Shown here: piece after piece, positions 56,294 to 64,000 of the stretch
Layout of the letters: the number at the start of each line of letters is the position of its first letter
Numbering within the stretch: position 1 is the first letter of the stretch
Assembly (NCBI GenBank): GCA_030345135.1
Contig: CP128386.1
Coordinates: forward strand, 6,681,001-6,745,000
Reading direction: 5' to 3'
From: Chitinophagaceae bacterium DXS
GTDB taxonomy: Bacteria > Bacteroidota > Bacteroidia > Chitinophagales > Chitinophagaceae
Length of the DNA: 64,000 bases
Notes under the pieces: model-generated
The model's input: the letters and a program-made list of their open reading frames with translations, nothing else
What the model was told of the DNA's origin: nothing
Databases searched by the model: none
Made by a program: the position numbers and the translations under genes

Positions 56294-58033
56294 ATGGGTG
56301 ATTTTCAAATTAAAAAATCCGGAAAAGTTTACGATGCGATCGTTGTAGGTTCCGGTGCGGGTGGCGGTATGGCTGCCTACGTTTTGTCTCATGCGGGTTT
56401 TAAGGTCCTGATGCTTGAAGCAGGCCCCTTTTTCGACCCTGCAAAACATTCTGCTCAACTTAAATTCAATTATGAATCCCCGCGTCGCGGAGCCAGCACC
56501 AAAACCCGGAATTTCGGGGATTTTGATGCTGCGTTTGGTGGATGGGAGCTTGATGGAGAGCCGTATACCAAAAAGGATGATACTGAATTTAAGTGGTTCC
56601 GCTCGCGTATGCTGGGGGGTAGAACAAACCATTGGGGAAGGATCTCGCTCCGTTTCGGACCAAAAGATTTCCAGCCCGATGATGGCATCAGCGAACGCTG
56701 GCCAATTACTTACGATGAAGTAAAGCCATATTACGATAAAGTAGACCGGATGATTGGTATTTATGGCACAAAGGAAGGACTGGAGAATGATCCGGATGGA
56801 ATTTTCCTTACGCCGCCAAAACCGAGGCTGCCCGAATTATTCATCATGAAAGGCGCTGCTAAAGCCGGTGTAAAAGTTATTCCTGGCCGTGGATCTGTTT
56901 TAACGGAGAAACTTCCGGGTAATAACGACCGTGGCCAATGTTTCTTCTGCGGACAGTGTGGCCGTAGCTGTAAAGTTTATGGAGACTTTTCCGCCTCATC
57001 CTGCCTGGTTATTCCTGCCTTGAAAACAGGTAACCTTGAATTGATCTCCAATGCGATGGTGCGTGAAGTGCTAACCGACAAAAATGGATTGGCAACCGGC
57101 GTATCTTATGTGAGCAAAGAAGACATGAGTGAATACCAGGTTCTTGGAAAACGCGTGATCCTTGGTGCCAGTGCCTGTGAATCGACCCGTATCATGCTGA
57201 ATTCCAAATCGGCAGCACATCCGGGTGGAATAGGTAACAGCAGCGGTGTATTGGGACGTTACCTCCAGGATTCAACCGGTGCATCCCAGGGCGGTTTCCT
57301 TCCGCAACTGATGGACCGTAAACGTTATAATGAAGATGGTGTTGGATCGGTACATATCCTCGCGCCCTGGGTGCTTGACAATAAGAAGCTTGATTTCCCC
57401 CGTGGCTATCATATTGAATTTGGTGGTGGCATGGGGATGCCGGGTTACGGATTCGGTGGCGGTGTGCCTACCATGAATGGACAAGTGCCTGGCAGGGATG
57501 GTAAAATGAAACCTGCCGGGGGATACGGTGCATCTCTGAAAGATGATTACCGCCGGTTTTACGGTACCACATTTGGCATGGCTGGTCGTGGTGTGGGTAT
57601 GGCCCGCTACGATAACTATTGCGAGATAGATCCGAATGTTGTTGATAAATACGGTATTCCTGTTCTTCGTTTCCATTATAAATGGACCAGTGATGAGATC
57701 AACCAGGCAAAGCACATGCAGGAAACCTTTGACCGGATCATTCACGAAATGGGTGCAATAAGAACCGGTAAGCAACACGGTCCTGAAGATATGTGGGGAC
57801 TTGAAGCTCCGGGACGGATCATCCACGAAGTGGGAACGGCCAGGATGGGTAGTGACCCCAAAAAATCAGTCCTCAACAAATGGTGCCAGGCGCATGATTG
57901 CAAAAATGTGTTTGTTGTGGATGGTGCAAACCAGGTGCAACAATCTGACAAAAACGCTACCTGGACTATCCTCGCTTTATCTATGAGAACTGCTGAGTAT
58001 ATCCTGGAAGAAAGTAAAAAACAAAACATTTGA
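56294..58033 (+). CDS. GMC-family oxidoreductase (gluconate 2-dehydrogenase-like flavoprotein)
   Basis: This 579-residue protein has an N-terminal FAD-binding Rossmann motif (YDAIVVGSGAGGGMAAYVLS), MLGGRTNHWGRISLRFGPKD, a Cys-rich stretch CFFCGQCGRSCKVYGDFSAS near 215-235, and the C-terminal GMC region IIHEVGTARMGSDPKKSVLN and NVFVVDGANQVQQSDKNATW. It would oxidise a sugar or sugar acid with FAD. The CxxCGxxC-x-x-x-C motif is common in the Bacteroidota branch of this family and could hold an iron-sulfur cluster. The gene for the small subunit follows after 19 bp. No Tat or Sec signal is visible on this chain; the partner may carry it. Confidence 0.92.
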   Translation: MGDFQIKKSGKVYDAIVVGSGAGGGMAAYVLSHAGFKVLMLEAGPFFDPAKHSAQLKFNYESPRRGASTKTRNFGDFDAAFGGWELDGEPYTKKDDTEFKWFRSRMLGGRTNHWGRISLRFGPKDFQPDDGISERWPITYDEVKPYYDKVDRMIGIYGTKEGLENDPDGIFLTPPKPRLPELFIMKGAAKAGVKVIPGRGSVLTEKLPGNNDRGQCFFCGQCGRSCKVYGDFSASSCLVIPALKTGNLELISNAMVREVLTDKNGLATGVSYVSKEDMSEYQVLGKRVILGASACESTRIMLNSKSAAHPGGIGNSSGVLGRYLQDSTGASQGGFLPQLMDRKRYNEDGVGSVHILAPWVLDNKKLDFPRGYHIEFGGGMGMPGYGFGGGVPTMNGQVPGRDGKMKPAGGYGASLKDDYRRFYGTTFGMAGRGVGMARYDNYCEIDPNVVDKYGIPVLRFHYKWTSDEINQAKHMQETFDRIIHEMGAIRTGKQHGPEDMWGLEAPGRIIHEVGTARMGSDPKKSVLNKWCQAHDCKNVFVVDGANQVQQSDKNATWTILALSMRTAEYILEESKKQNI

Positions 58034-58052
58034 TCAATCTTAAAGACATTAT

Positions 58053-58688
58053 ATGAACAGACGCGAATCGTTAAGAGCACTAGGTATTACCAGTCTGTCA
58101 GCCGCGGTACTGGTGGAAGCCTGCAAAAGCAAAGCAGAGTCCAAAGAAACGACTACCACCGGTGCGTTAACCGGCGGGCCAGACCGTTTACCCAATGAGA
58201 TTGAACGCGAAAATGCACTGGAAAAAGAGAAATTTTTTACCAAAGCGGAAATGGCAACTATCACTGTACTTGCTGATATTATTATTCCCAAAGATGAAAA
58301 ATCAGGCAGTGCATCAGATGCGGGCGTACCGGAATTCATTGAGTTCATTGTAAAGGACATGCCCGAGCACCAGGTTCCTATGCGCGGTGGACTCCGTTGG
58401 ACGGATGTTACTTGCCTGAACCGCTATGGAAAGGCCTTTGTTGACTGTTCAAAACAGCAGCAACTGCAACTGATCGATGAGATCGCATATCCTACGCTGG
58501 CAAAGCCCGAAATGCAGCAGGGTGTTGCCTTCTTCAACAGGATGAGAAGTCTCACAGCCAGTGGCTTTTTCAGCAGCAAAATGGGTATGGAAGATGTAGG
58601 CTATATGGGCAATCGTCCGAATAGATGGGAAGGTGTGCCAGAAGATGATATTAAAAAGTATGGTTTGGAAGATGCGAAATTCGGGTAA
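58053..58688 (+). CDS. Gluconate 2-dehydrogenase subunit 3 family protein
   Basis: This 211-residue protein starts MNRRESLRALGITSLSAAVL, a twin-arginine-like signal (N-R-R-E-S-L-R-A-L-G) followed by VEACKSK, which could also be lipidated. The gluconate_2-dh3 domain (about 60-205) includes KAEMATITVLADIIIPKDEK, SGSASDAGVPEFIEFIVKDM and the C-terminal GFFSSKMGMEDVGYMGNRPN. It pairs with the GMC flavoprotein upstream and probably carries it through the Tat system. A strong terminator follows at 58712, closing the two-gene operon. Confidence 0.92.
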   Translation: MNRRESLRALGITSLSAAVLVEACKSKAESKETTTTGALTGGPDRLPNEIERENALEKEKFFTKAEMATITVLADIIIPKDEKSGSASDAGVPEFIEFIVKDMPEHQVPMRGGLRWTDVTCLNRYGKAFVDCSKQQQLQLIDEIAYPTLAKPEMQQGVAFFNRMRSLTASGFFSSKMGMEDVGYMGNRPNRWEGVPEDDIKKYGLEDAKFG

Positions 58689-58711
58689 CCCCGGGTTTTA
58701 AATCCTCATAG

Positions 58712-58757
58712 AAAAAAGGTTCAGGAACTTCAAAATGAAATCCTGAACCTTTTTTCT
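58712..58757 (+). terminator. Terminator of the GMC operon
   Basis: AAAAAAGGTTCAGGA (58712-58726) pairs with TCCTGAACCTTTTTT (58741-58755), a 15-bp perfect stem ending in a T-run. Confidence 0.9.
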
Positions 58758-58957
58758 TTTCCTGAATAGTCTCAATAGTGCGAGGTTCTTCGCAATATCT
58801 CCTTTGGGCCCCTGTGCGATGGTCAGAGACTTTTTACAAGCATTGGTGTTACACATCTACGTTGTCCGCCGTTGTTCTGTGTGTCGTGCGGGCGATGAGA
58901 GCTGGCACACCAACAACCAAGCGTGTAAGTATAAATTAGCAACGTGCATCTTTACTT

Positions 58958-59017
58958 CTGGCGCGAGTGTTCCGCAGGATCACTCGTGTCTACTAATTCC
59001 AGCCGATTGCATCGGCG
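58958..59017 (+). repeat. REP-like bipartite palindrome, copy 6
   Basis: Canonical hairpins with an AATTCCA linker between them. It is the first element of tandem unit 1. Confidence 0.85.
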
Positions 59018-59156
59018 TTCATAAGATGAATTATTGTTTAATGCTATTGTATGTCCTGGCGCCGGTTAGTTGAAGTGGGTTTTGAAAATAAATCGCCTAA
59101 TATTTGAATAGGGGACGAGAAATATCCGGACTGTAAGAGATAAAACTTATTAACTT

Positions 59157-59217
59157 CTGGCGCGAGTGTTCCGCAGGATCACTCGTGTCTACTAATTTCC
59201 AGCCGATTGCATCGGCG
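59157..59217 (+). repeat. REP-like bipartite palindrome, copy 7
   Basis: Canonical, identical to copy 6 except for one extra T in the linker. It is the first element of tandem unit 2. Confidence 0.85.
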
Positions 59218-59369
59218 TTCCTAAGATAAATTATTGTTTAATGCTATTGTACATCCTGGCGCCGGTTGGTTAAAGTGGGTTTTGAAAATAAATTGCGTAA
59301 GATTTGAATAGGGGACGAGAAATATCCGGACTGTAAGAGATAAAACTTATTATCAATAGTTTTAACCAT

Positions 59370-59431
59370 CCGCCGATACAATCGGCTTGAAACTGGTAGA
59401 CACGAGTGATTCTCCGGAACACTCGCGCCAG
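59370..59431 (-). repeat. REP-like bipartite palindrome, copy 8
   Basis: Reverse orientation. The 3-nt middle of the first hairpin is changed (TCTCCGGAA on the plus strand instead of TCCTGCGGAA). It lies head-to-head with copy 7 across 152 bp. Confidence 0.8.
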
Positions 59432-59432
59432 A

Positions 59433-59807
59433 AAAAAGAAGATAATACCCTTTTCCAAAGCAGGACTTGCACACTCGCCCGGTAACTAATGGCCTGTTGG
59501 AAAATAAAAATTACAAACACGTTAGTGTATTTTTTGTTGCCGGCTTTTGTTTTTTATGGCATCCGCTGTTGTGTCACTCACTTGTACACCTGATCCGCTA
59601 TGTAGCTACACGGAATTGCGTTACTCAACATTTCCGTTATTTCATACTGCCCAGGGCTGCCAAACCTTCATGTTTCTTCGTGCCGTGAGTGGCTCCGTGG
59701 TTCAATCCCTTTGTGCTTCTTTGCGCCTTTGCGCCTAACATATTCTTTGAGCGTCGTGCCCGAGGATCTCCGGTTGAATGCATGTTTTGTTTCATCGCGA
59801 CTGTTGG
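59433..59807. other. Gene-free interval
   Basis: I see no supported gene in these 375 bp. The stretch 59690-59740 (GTGCTTCTTTGCGCCTTTGC) resembles simple intergenic text common in Bacteroidota. The frames here have no domain or plausible start. Confidence 0.4.
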
Positions 59808-60530
59808 TCAGTTATGCCCGGCCAGGATATTTATCGCAGCACCTGCGATTCCGGTCAGCGTGACGACTGAAATGGCAGACTGAACCATCATCAGCATCTT
59901 TGCAGTTCGCGTCAGCGGTAAAGTATCCGTCGGGCTGAACGCAAAACTGGTCATGAAGGCAATGAAAAGATAGTCCATGTAATGGGGCTTCCACGATTCG
60001 TAGTGTGGCAGGAGGGTGCTTCGCTGCGGAAAGAGGAATGCCCAGGGTTCATGCGCCTCCTCGCCTTCGATCACTCCTGGTGGGTCAATGATCCAGTACC
60101 AGATCGAGAAGATCAGGATGTTCGACGTTGCGACCATCGCAACATCAACAAGTAGCGTCGCAGCGGCGCGCGAAGTCGACCCGCTCAGGAGCGAAAGAAG
60201 AAAGGCGACGTCGCTGAGCAGGATAGCCGTGAAGAATACGTTGGCGATGATGATGACGCGGAACAGGACACGTTTTCGCTTCAACATCCAAAGTACTCCC
60301 GCCAGGATCAGAAGGCCTCCGCGAACTAGCCACTGCAGGCTGGCGAGCAGCCGGTCGCTAATATTGAAGCGGTCTCGCAGGGCTCCGAGCAGGACGGAAT
60401 ATGAAATAGCTCCTTGCGATAAAGAAATGATGAGCGAGACGACAATGACTGTCGCTAAGGCGTTGCTGCGCTCCCGGAAGAAACGGCTTATCGGAGAGGA
60501 GCTTGCGGCGTCGTTGGGATGCTCGATCAT
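59808..60530 (-). CDS. GC-rich integral membrane protein, probably laterally acquired
   Basis: This 240-residue protein has about six hydrophobic segments (ALATVIVVSLIISLSQ, LLILAGVLWML, VIIIANVFFTAILLSDVAFL, ILIFSIWYWII, YLFIAFMTSFAF, VTLTGIAGAAINIL). The C-terminal YMDYLFIAFMTSFAFSPTDT-LPLTRTAKMLMMVQS looks like a pore loop and inner helix of a two-TM ion channel with a non-canonical selectivity sequence, but a DUF1345-like protein is also possible. Base use differs sharply from its neighbours: the 60 bp at 60121-60180 are 60% GC. The ATG at 60530 is preferred over a TTG at 60536. It sits between REP elements and beside the transposase remnant. The donor would be a GC-rich, perhaps proteobacterial, genome. 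Confidence 0.7.
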   Translation of the reverse strand: MIEHPNDAASSSPISRFFRERSNALATVIVVSLIISLSQGAISYSVLLGALRDRFNISDRLLASLQWLVRGGLLILAGVLWMLKRKRVLFRVIIIANVFFTAILLSDVAFLLSLLSGSTSRAAATLLVDVAMVATSNILIFSIWYWIIDPPGVIEGEEAHEPWAFLFPQRSTLLPHYESWKPHYMDYLFIAFMTSFAFSPTDTLPLTRTAKMLMMVQSAISVVTLTGIAGAAINILAGHN

Positions 60531-60706
60531 AGGCAACAGCCGTACTCTCTTACTGCCAATATCGGCATTGTGCCAAATTTAGAACCATTTATGTAAGATA
60601 GCAATGATTAAAAAGCATTATATCAATATGTGCTAGAGTGTCATGGCGATTTTCTAGATGATGGTCAGGCTAATGCAGACGTCAGAGCAAGCCTTCTGAA
60701 CCCTTT

Positions 60707-60767
60707 CTGGTGCGAGTGTTCCGCACGGTCACTCGTGTCTACTAATTTCCAGCCGATTGCATCGGCG
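60707..60767 (+). repeat. REP-like bipartite palindrome, copy 9
   Basis: It lies directly after the 3' end of the RAYT remnant (last sense codon region ends at 60770). The first hairpin loop is changed (TTCCGCACGGTCACTCG). It is in inverted orientation relative to copy 10, so the transposase gene lies between head-to-head REPs. Confidence 0.85.
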
Positions 60768-60769
60768 TC

Positions 60770-61324
60770 TTAATACGATTGACCGTCAATTTTCAACAAC
60801 CCACGGCCATTAGTGCAATAATCTGTCGCGCTACTATATTTATAGTTCCACGGCTCCCAAACTAAACCCGATCTTACCGGATTGTTGTGCAGCTAATTTA
60901 GTCTTTGCGAAAATTTTTCACTTGTGTTTAGTTCTATCGGATGATAGTCATGTCTCCAAAATTGAAAGTCTTTATTATGACTATTACCTTTACCCGCATA
61001 ACCAAATAAATTCAACATCCATTCCTTTCGGCTTTCTTCAGGATTGTTTTCAATGGCTTTGATAATTTGTTTGCTGCTAAACTTTTTAATATCACGGACC
61101 AAATATTCGATCCTGGTGGTATTGCTGCTCATAATTAAGTGGACATGGTTTGTCATAATTACCCAGGCCTGTAAAATCAGTCCTCTATTTTGTTGGCAGT
61201 ATTTTAAGCTATCAATGATAATTTGCTTGTAGCATTCCCTGGTGAATATATCGATCCATCCGACGACGGTAAATGTCACAAAATGCGGAATAGCATCTTC
61301 GCCTACTTTAAATTTTGAAGACAT
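60770..61324 (-). pseudogene. REP-associated tyrosine transposase (RAYT), interrupted by one TAG
   Basis: The first 143 codons start MSSKFKVGEDAIPHFVTFTV and contain the HUH motif in AWVIMTNHVHLIMSS, the helix EYLVRDIKKFSSKQIIKAIE, REWMLNLFGYAGKGNSHNKD and FQFWRHDYHPIELNTSEKFS-QRLN. Then comes TAG at 60893-60895, where the family has a Tyr in a L(D/N)YIHNNPV motif. The same frame resumes with LHNNPVRSGLVWEPWNYKYS and SATDYCTNGRGLLKIDGQSY and a proper TAA at 60770. One base change would restore a full ~184-residue Y1 transposase. RAYTs cut and move REP hairpins. The longer open frame to 61483 reads through a REP and is not the start. Confidence 0.9.
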
Positions 61325-61402
61325 AGGGTTTGGGGTTGTGTTTCGCGTTAAAGTATGGCTTTTTTGTTTTTGAATAAGTGATATGTGATGTATTGTTAAA
61401 AA

Positions 61403-61462
61403 CGCCGATGCAATCGGCTGGAAATTCGTAGACACGAGTGATCCTCCGGAACACTCGCGCCA
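61403..61462 (-). repeat. REP-like bipartite palindrome, copy 10
   Basis: It lies 79 bp upstream of the RAYT start, in the same orientation as the gene. With copy 9 it brackets the transposase. Confidence 0.85.
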
Positions 61463-61555
61463 GAAAAAGCGGAATAGATACATTGCATTTGACTTCGCTA
61501 CGAGAAATATCCAGACTGTAAGAGATAAAACTTATTATCAATAGTTTTAACCGTC

Positions 61556-61616
61556 CGCCGATACAATCGGCTTGAAACTGGTAGACACGAGTGATCCTCC
61601 GGAACACTCGCGCCAG
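61556..61616 (-). repeat. REP-like bipartite palindrome, copy 11
   Basis: Together with its ~55-bp upstream flank (61498-61555) it repeats 59311-59431 closely, including GAGAAATATCC and TTATCAATAGTTTTAACC. It was duplicated as part of a larger block. Confidence 0.85.
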
Positions 61617-61771
61617 AAAAGTACTTCTCCATAGTCAGTAAAACATGTTGGGTATTGCACCTAACAATCAAAATGTTGATAAATTGAACAATTGAATATC
61701 AATTTCCCCGATGCGGACCCGGGTAAATAGTATGCTGATAAATTGATTAACTTGTTAACTGTTGCGCACGT

Positions 61772-62668
61772 ATGAAAAAACAACACCATCAAACAGCCAA
61801 TTACCTGGTGGCAAATGAAACCGATGAAAATTGGGGGCTGTATGCCACAACGATTGGATGCCAGCATATACTTCCAAATATGGAATATCCCCCCAGGGGA
61901 CATCCTCCTGCTTATTCATTCAGCCCGGATTCCGGCCGTGTATTACAAGAGTATATCCTCCTTTACATTACAAAAGGAGAGGGATGGTTTGAATTAGAAA
62001 AAAGCAGCGCAACAAAAATTTCAGCGGGCAACGTCCTGTTTCTTTTTCCGGGGCAATGGCATACTTACAGACCCGCAAAGGAAATGGGCTGGAACGAATA
62101 CTGGTTGGGCTTCACTGGCAGTTATATGAAGCAGTTAGACAATCCTCTTTTCTTTTCGCAGAAAAAACCGGTATATGATGTTGGCTTTAATGAACAAATG
62201 GTAGCCTTATTTAACCAGGGAATTGAAGTCGCTGCTTACCAAAAAACAGCTCATCAGCAGGTGCTTGCCGGAATTATCAGCATGTTGTTAGGATTGGTAT
62301 TTTATTCGGAAAAAAACAATTCGTTCAGGGATAGTGAAGTCATTTCAAAAATTAACCAGGCAAAGCTGATCATGCGTGAATCAACCGACGTTGATGTTAC
62401 TCCGGAATCAATAGCCCAAACCCTGAATCTTGGTTATTCTTCCTTCAGAAAAGTGTTTAAGCAGTATACGGGATTTTCACCAAGACAATACCAACTTGAA
62501 ATCAAGTTTCAAAAATCAAAAGAACTGTTATCAGGAACAGCTATGACAATCAATGAAATTGCGTCCTACCTGAACTTTGATTCTTTGAGTTATTTTGTCC
62601 AGTTTTTTAAATCCAGGACCGGATTGTCACCGGGCGAATTCCGGCAGCGGATGAAAACAGGCAAATGA
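61772..62668 (+). CDS. AraC-family transcriptional regulator
   Basis: This 298-residue protein has an N-terminal AraC-type cupin (about 20-150: DSGRVLQEYILLYITKGEGW, SAGNVLFLFPGQWHTYRPAK) and a C-terminal double HTH (about 200-295: VTPESIAQTLNLGYSSFRKV, FSPRQYQLEIKFQKSKELLS, GTAMTINEIASYLNFDSLSY, LSPGEFRQRMKTG). Such proteins usually activate sugar-use genes on binding a sugar or sugar acid. The DUF1549/DUF1553-type gene downstream on the same strand, 290 bp away, is a possible target. The effector is unknown. Confidence 0.9.
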   Translation: MKKQHHQTANYLVANETDENWGLYATTIGCQHILPNMEYPPRGHPPAYSFSPDSGRVLQEYILLYITKGEGWFELEKSSATKISAGNVLFLFPGQWHTYRPAKEMGWNEYWLGFTGSYMKQLDNPLFFSQKKPVYDVGFNEQMVALFNQGIEVAAYQKTAHQQVLAGIISMLLGLVFYSEKNNSFRDSEVISKINQAKLIMRESTDVDVTPESIAQTLNLGYSSFRKVFKQYTGFSPRQYQLEIKFQKSKELLSGTAMTINEIASYLNFDSLSYFVQFFKSRTGLSPGEFRQRMKTGK

Positions 62669-62958
62669 CCTCGTTGTGCGTTTATCCTGTTAATTGTAAG
62701 AGCGTCGATGTCCGTCAAATGCGAGCGTACTGTTACCCGTAAAAAATATCAAAAAGTGTAAAATATATCTCATTTTGTTCAGCTTGTTTGTTTTTTATAC
62801 TGCTAACTTTAGCAGCGTATGCTGCCATGAAAATTTACCCCGGTAGGAAGATGACTAATATCCTGCACAGGTACTAACGATTGCAAAAGATTTCAGGTGG
62901 CTGCACATAAGTCAGAAATTCGTCGTTTGATCAAAATAACCAAAGCCTTACTGGCCAT
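62669..62958. other. Intergenic region before the truncated gene
   Basis: No gene is seen in these 290 bp. No clear promoter box could be picked out. Confidence 0.4.
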
Positions 62959-64000
62959 ATGAAGATTCGCACACAAGTTATTTGCCTGCTATGCATTGCT
63001 GTCATTGTAGCAGTTGCTCCTGTTGGCTGTAAAAATGAAACAGGTTCTTCCGGATCAGAGAATAAACTTCCCGACGTTGTAAGTTATAATTTCGATATAC
63101 GCCCGATACTTTCAGATAAGTGCCTGGCCTGTCATGGTCCCGATGCCAACAAGCGACAGGCAGGGCTAAGAATGGATGATGCGAAAAGCGCATTCGCGGC
63201 ATTAAAGGAACACCCCGGCGCTCACGCACTGGTGGCCGGCATGCCGCAGCTTTCAGAAGCTTATCTGCGTATAACTTCTACAGATACTGCAGAACTGATG
63301 CCACCGCCATCGTCTAATTTGAAATTAACGCCTCGTGAAATAGGCCTGATTGAAAAATGGATAAAGCAGGGAGCGAAGTACGAAAAACACTGGGCATTTG
63401 TTCCTCCTAAAAAAGCTCCACTGCCTAAAGTGGAGATGAAGAACTGGCCCAAAAATGAGATCGATTATTTTGTACTGCAGAAACAGGAACAAAAGGGGCT
63501 GAAGCCGAATGACGAAGCGGATAAAGAACGTTTATTGAAACGGATCTGTTTTGACATTACAGGTCTTCCTCCAACGCTTAAGATGATGGATGATTTTCTC
63601 GCTGACAGTAGTGCGGGTGCTTATGATAAAATGGTTGATCAACTGCTTCAAAGCCCGGCATACGGAGAAAAAATGTCCATACACTGGCTTGATCTTGCAC
63701 GTTATGCGGATTCGCACGGCTACCAGGATGACGGTTACCGCACACAGTGGCCATGGCGCGATTGGGTGATACATGCGTTTAACGAAAACATGCATTACAA
63801 TGATTTCGTTACATGGCAACTGGCGGGCGATCTGCTGCCTGATGCTACAAAAGAACAACTGCTGGCAACCGGCTTCAACCGCAACCATAAAATAACAGAG
63901 GAGGGTGGCGTAATTCCGGAAGAATACAGAACAATGTATGTTATGGACCGGACCGACCTTTTGGGAAAAGGATTGCTGGGGGTAACGTTGGAATGTGCGC
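62959..64000 (+). CDS. PSD1/DUF1549-DUF1553 domain protein with cytochrome c, partial
   Basis: The frame opens at ATG 62959 and is still open at the window edge (347 codons seen). It has a lipobox signal (MKIRTQVICLLCIAVIVAVA, then PVGCKNE), a planctomycete-type cytochrome c (YNFDIRPILSDKCLACHGPD, CxxCH at about 54-58), and then the start of PSCyt2/DUF1549 (LLKRICFDITGLPPTLKMMD, YGEKMSIHWLDLARYADSHG, RDWVIHAFNENMHYNDFVTW). The full family also has a C-terminal DUF1553 and is near 800-1100 residues. Such proteins are common in planctomycetes and some Bacteroidota, usually near sulfatases or sugar dehydrogenases. Their role is thought to be in glycan oxidation. Confidence 0.9.
   Translation, partial: MKIRTQVICLLCIAVIVAVAPVGCKNETGSSGSENKLPDVVSYNFDIRPILSDKCLACHGPDANKRQAGLRMDDAKSAFAALKEHPGAHALVAGMPQLSEAYLRITSTDTAELMPPPSSNLKLTPREIGLIEKWIKQGAKYEKHWAFVPPKKAPLPKVEMKNWPKNEIDYFVLQKQEQKGLKPNDEADKERLLKRICFDITGLPPTLKMMDDFLADSSAGAYDKMVDQLLQSPAYGEKMSIHWLDLARYADSHGYQDDGYRTQWPWRDWVIHAFNENMHYNDFVTWQLAGDLLPDATKEQLLATGFNRNHKITEEGGVIPEEYRTMYVMDRTDLLGKGLLGVTLECA

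Larger units (their letters stand above)
58954..59351 (+). repeat. 199-bp imperfect tandem duplication carrying REP copies
   Basis: Unit 1 (58954-59152) and unit 2 (59153-59351) agree from the ACTTCTGGCG start through the REP, ATTGTTTAATGCTATTGTA, CCTGGCGCCGGTT, GGGGACGAGAAATATCCGGA and CTGTAAGAGATAAAACTTAT. The last ~40 bp recur again at 61498-61540 before REP copy 11, so REP flanks have been copied along with REPs. Confidence 0.85.

Noticed and set aside
61325-61483. N-terminal extension of the transposase
   Set aside because: The extra codons read straight through REP copy 10, so the start at MSSKFK (61324) is preferred.
55759-61616. REP copies as a CRISPR array
   Set aside because: Spacing is irregular, orientation is mixed and each copy holds two hairpins; a RAYT gene is adjacent.

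Overview
The window looks like chromosome from a Bacteroidota bacterium, most likely of the Chitinophagaceae type. The evidence is a SusC/SusD pair, FecA-type TonB receptor, DUF4468, DUF3570/DUF4266 and a BaeRF-like gene, SPII lipoproteins, and -7 boxes of the TAnnTTTG type in front of several genes. There is no rRNA, tRNA, CRISPR array or intact integrase.

Layout. (1) 1-3059: a REP-like palindrome cluster, an XRE regulator, a small exported protein and a divergent membrane-anchored winged-helix regulator. (2) 3060-13784: the most unusual part, an integron-like array of twelve AT-rich cassettes. All genes are on the minus strand and mostly code for small unknown, lipoprotein or membrane proteins. 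They are separated by about 135-205 bp imperfect palindromes. The two ends of each cassette carry matching 9-10 bp inverted repeats that differ from cassette to cassette, as attC R'/R'' boxes do. The boxes are GTTRnnnGC-like rather than the canonical GTTRRRY, and no integrase gene is visible. One cassette carries a SymE-like toxin whose start codon lies in a 17-bp perfect inverted repeat. (3) 14.3-18.3 kb: a FecA-like receptor and a DUF4468 protein, each flanked by duplicated intergenic blocks; two related 38-bp palindromes frame the latter. (4) 18.3-32.3 kb: a stress and redox island with BaeRF-like, DedA, two Hsp20, phospholipase D, a REC-CRP fusion regulator, a PpsA remnant, two Usp proteins, a haem-binding protein, thioredoxin, ApbE-DUF4266-DUF3570 and a VIT-type metal transporter.

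(5) 32.5-55.6 kb: an amino-sugar utilisation locus. It has a phosphodiesterase, BadF-type GlcNAc/MurNAc kinase, MFS sugar transporter, MurQ, DeoR regulator, SusC, SusD, GH20 hexosaminidase, a 1490-residue protein made of two tandem copies of one unit, a HGSNAT-like acetyltransferase, a PVC-type haem protein and a metallophosphoesterase. The set would import GlcNAc/MurNAc oligosaccharides, trim them outside the cytoplasm, phosphorylate the sugars and remove the lactyl ether. (6) 55.7-61.6 kb: nine REP-like bipartite palindromes around a GMC oxidoreductase/gluconate dehydrogenase subunit 3 pair, a GC-rich foreign-looking membrane protein, and a REP-associated tyrosine transposase broken by one in-frame TAG. 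(7) 61.7-64 kb: an AraC regulator and the start of a DUF1549/DUF1553 cytochrome-type protein that runs off the end.

All calls come from reading the sequence. Family names rest on remembered motifs, not on searches.
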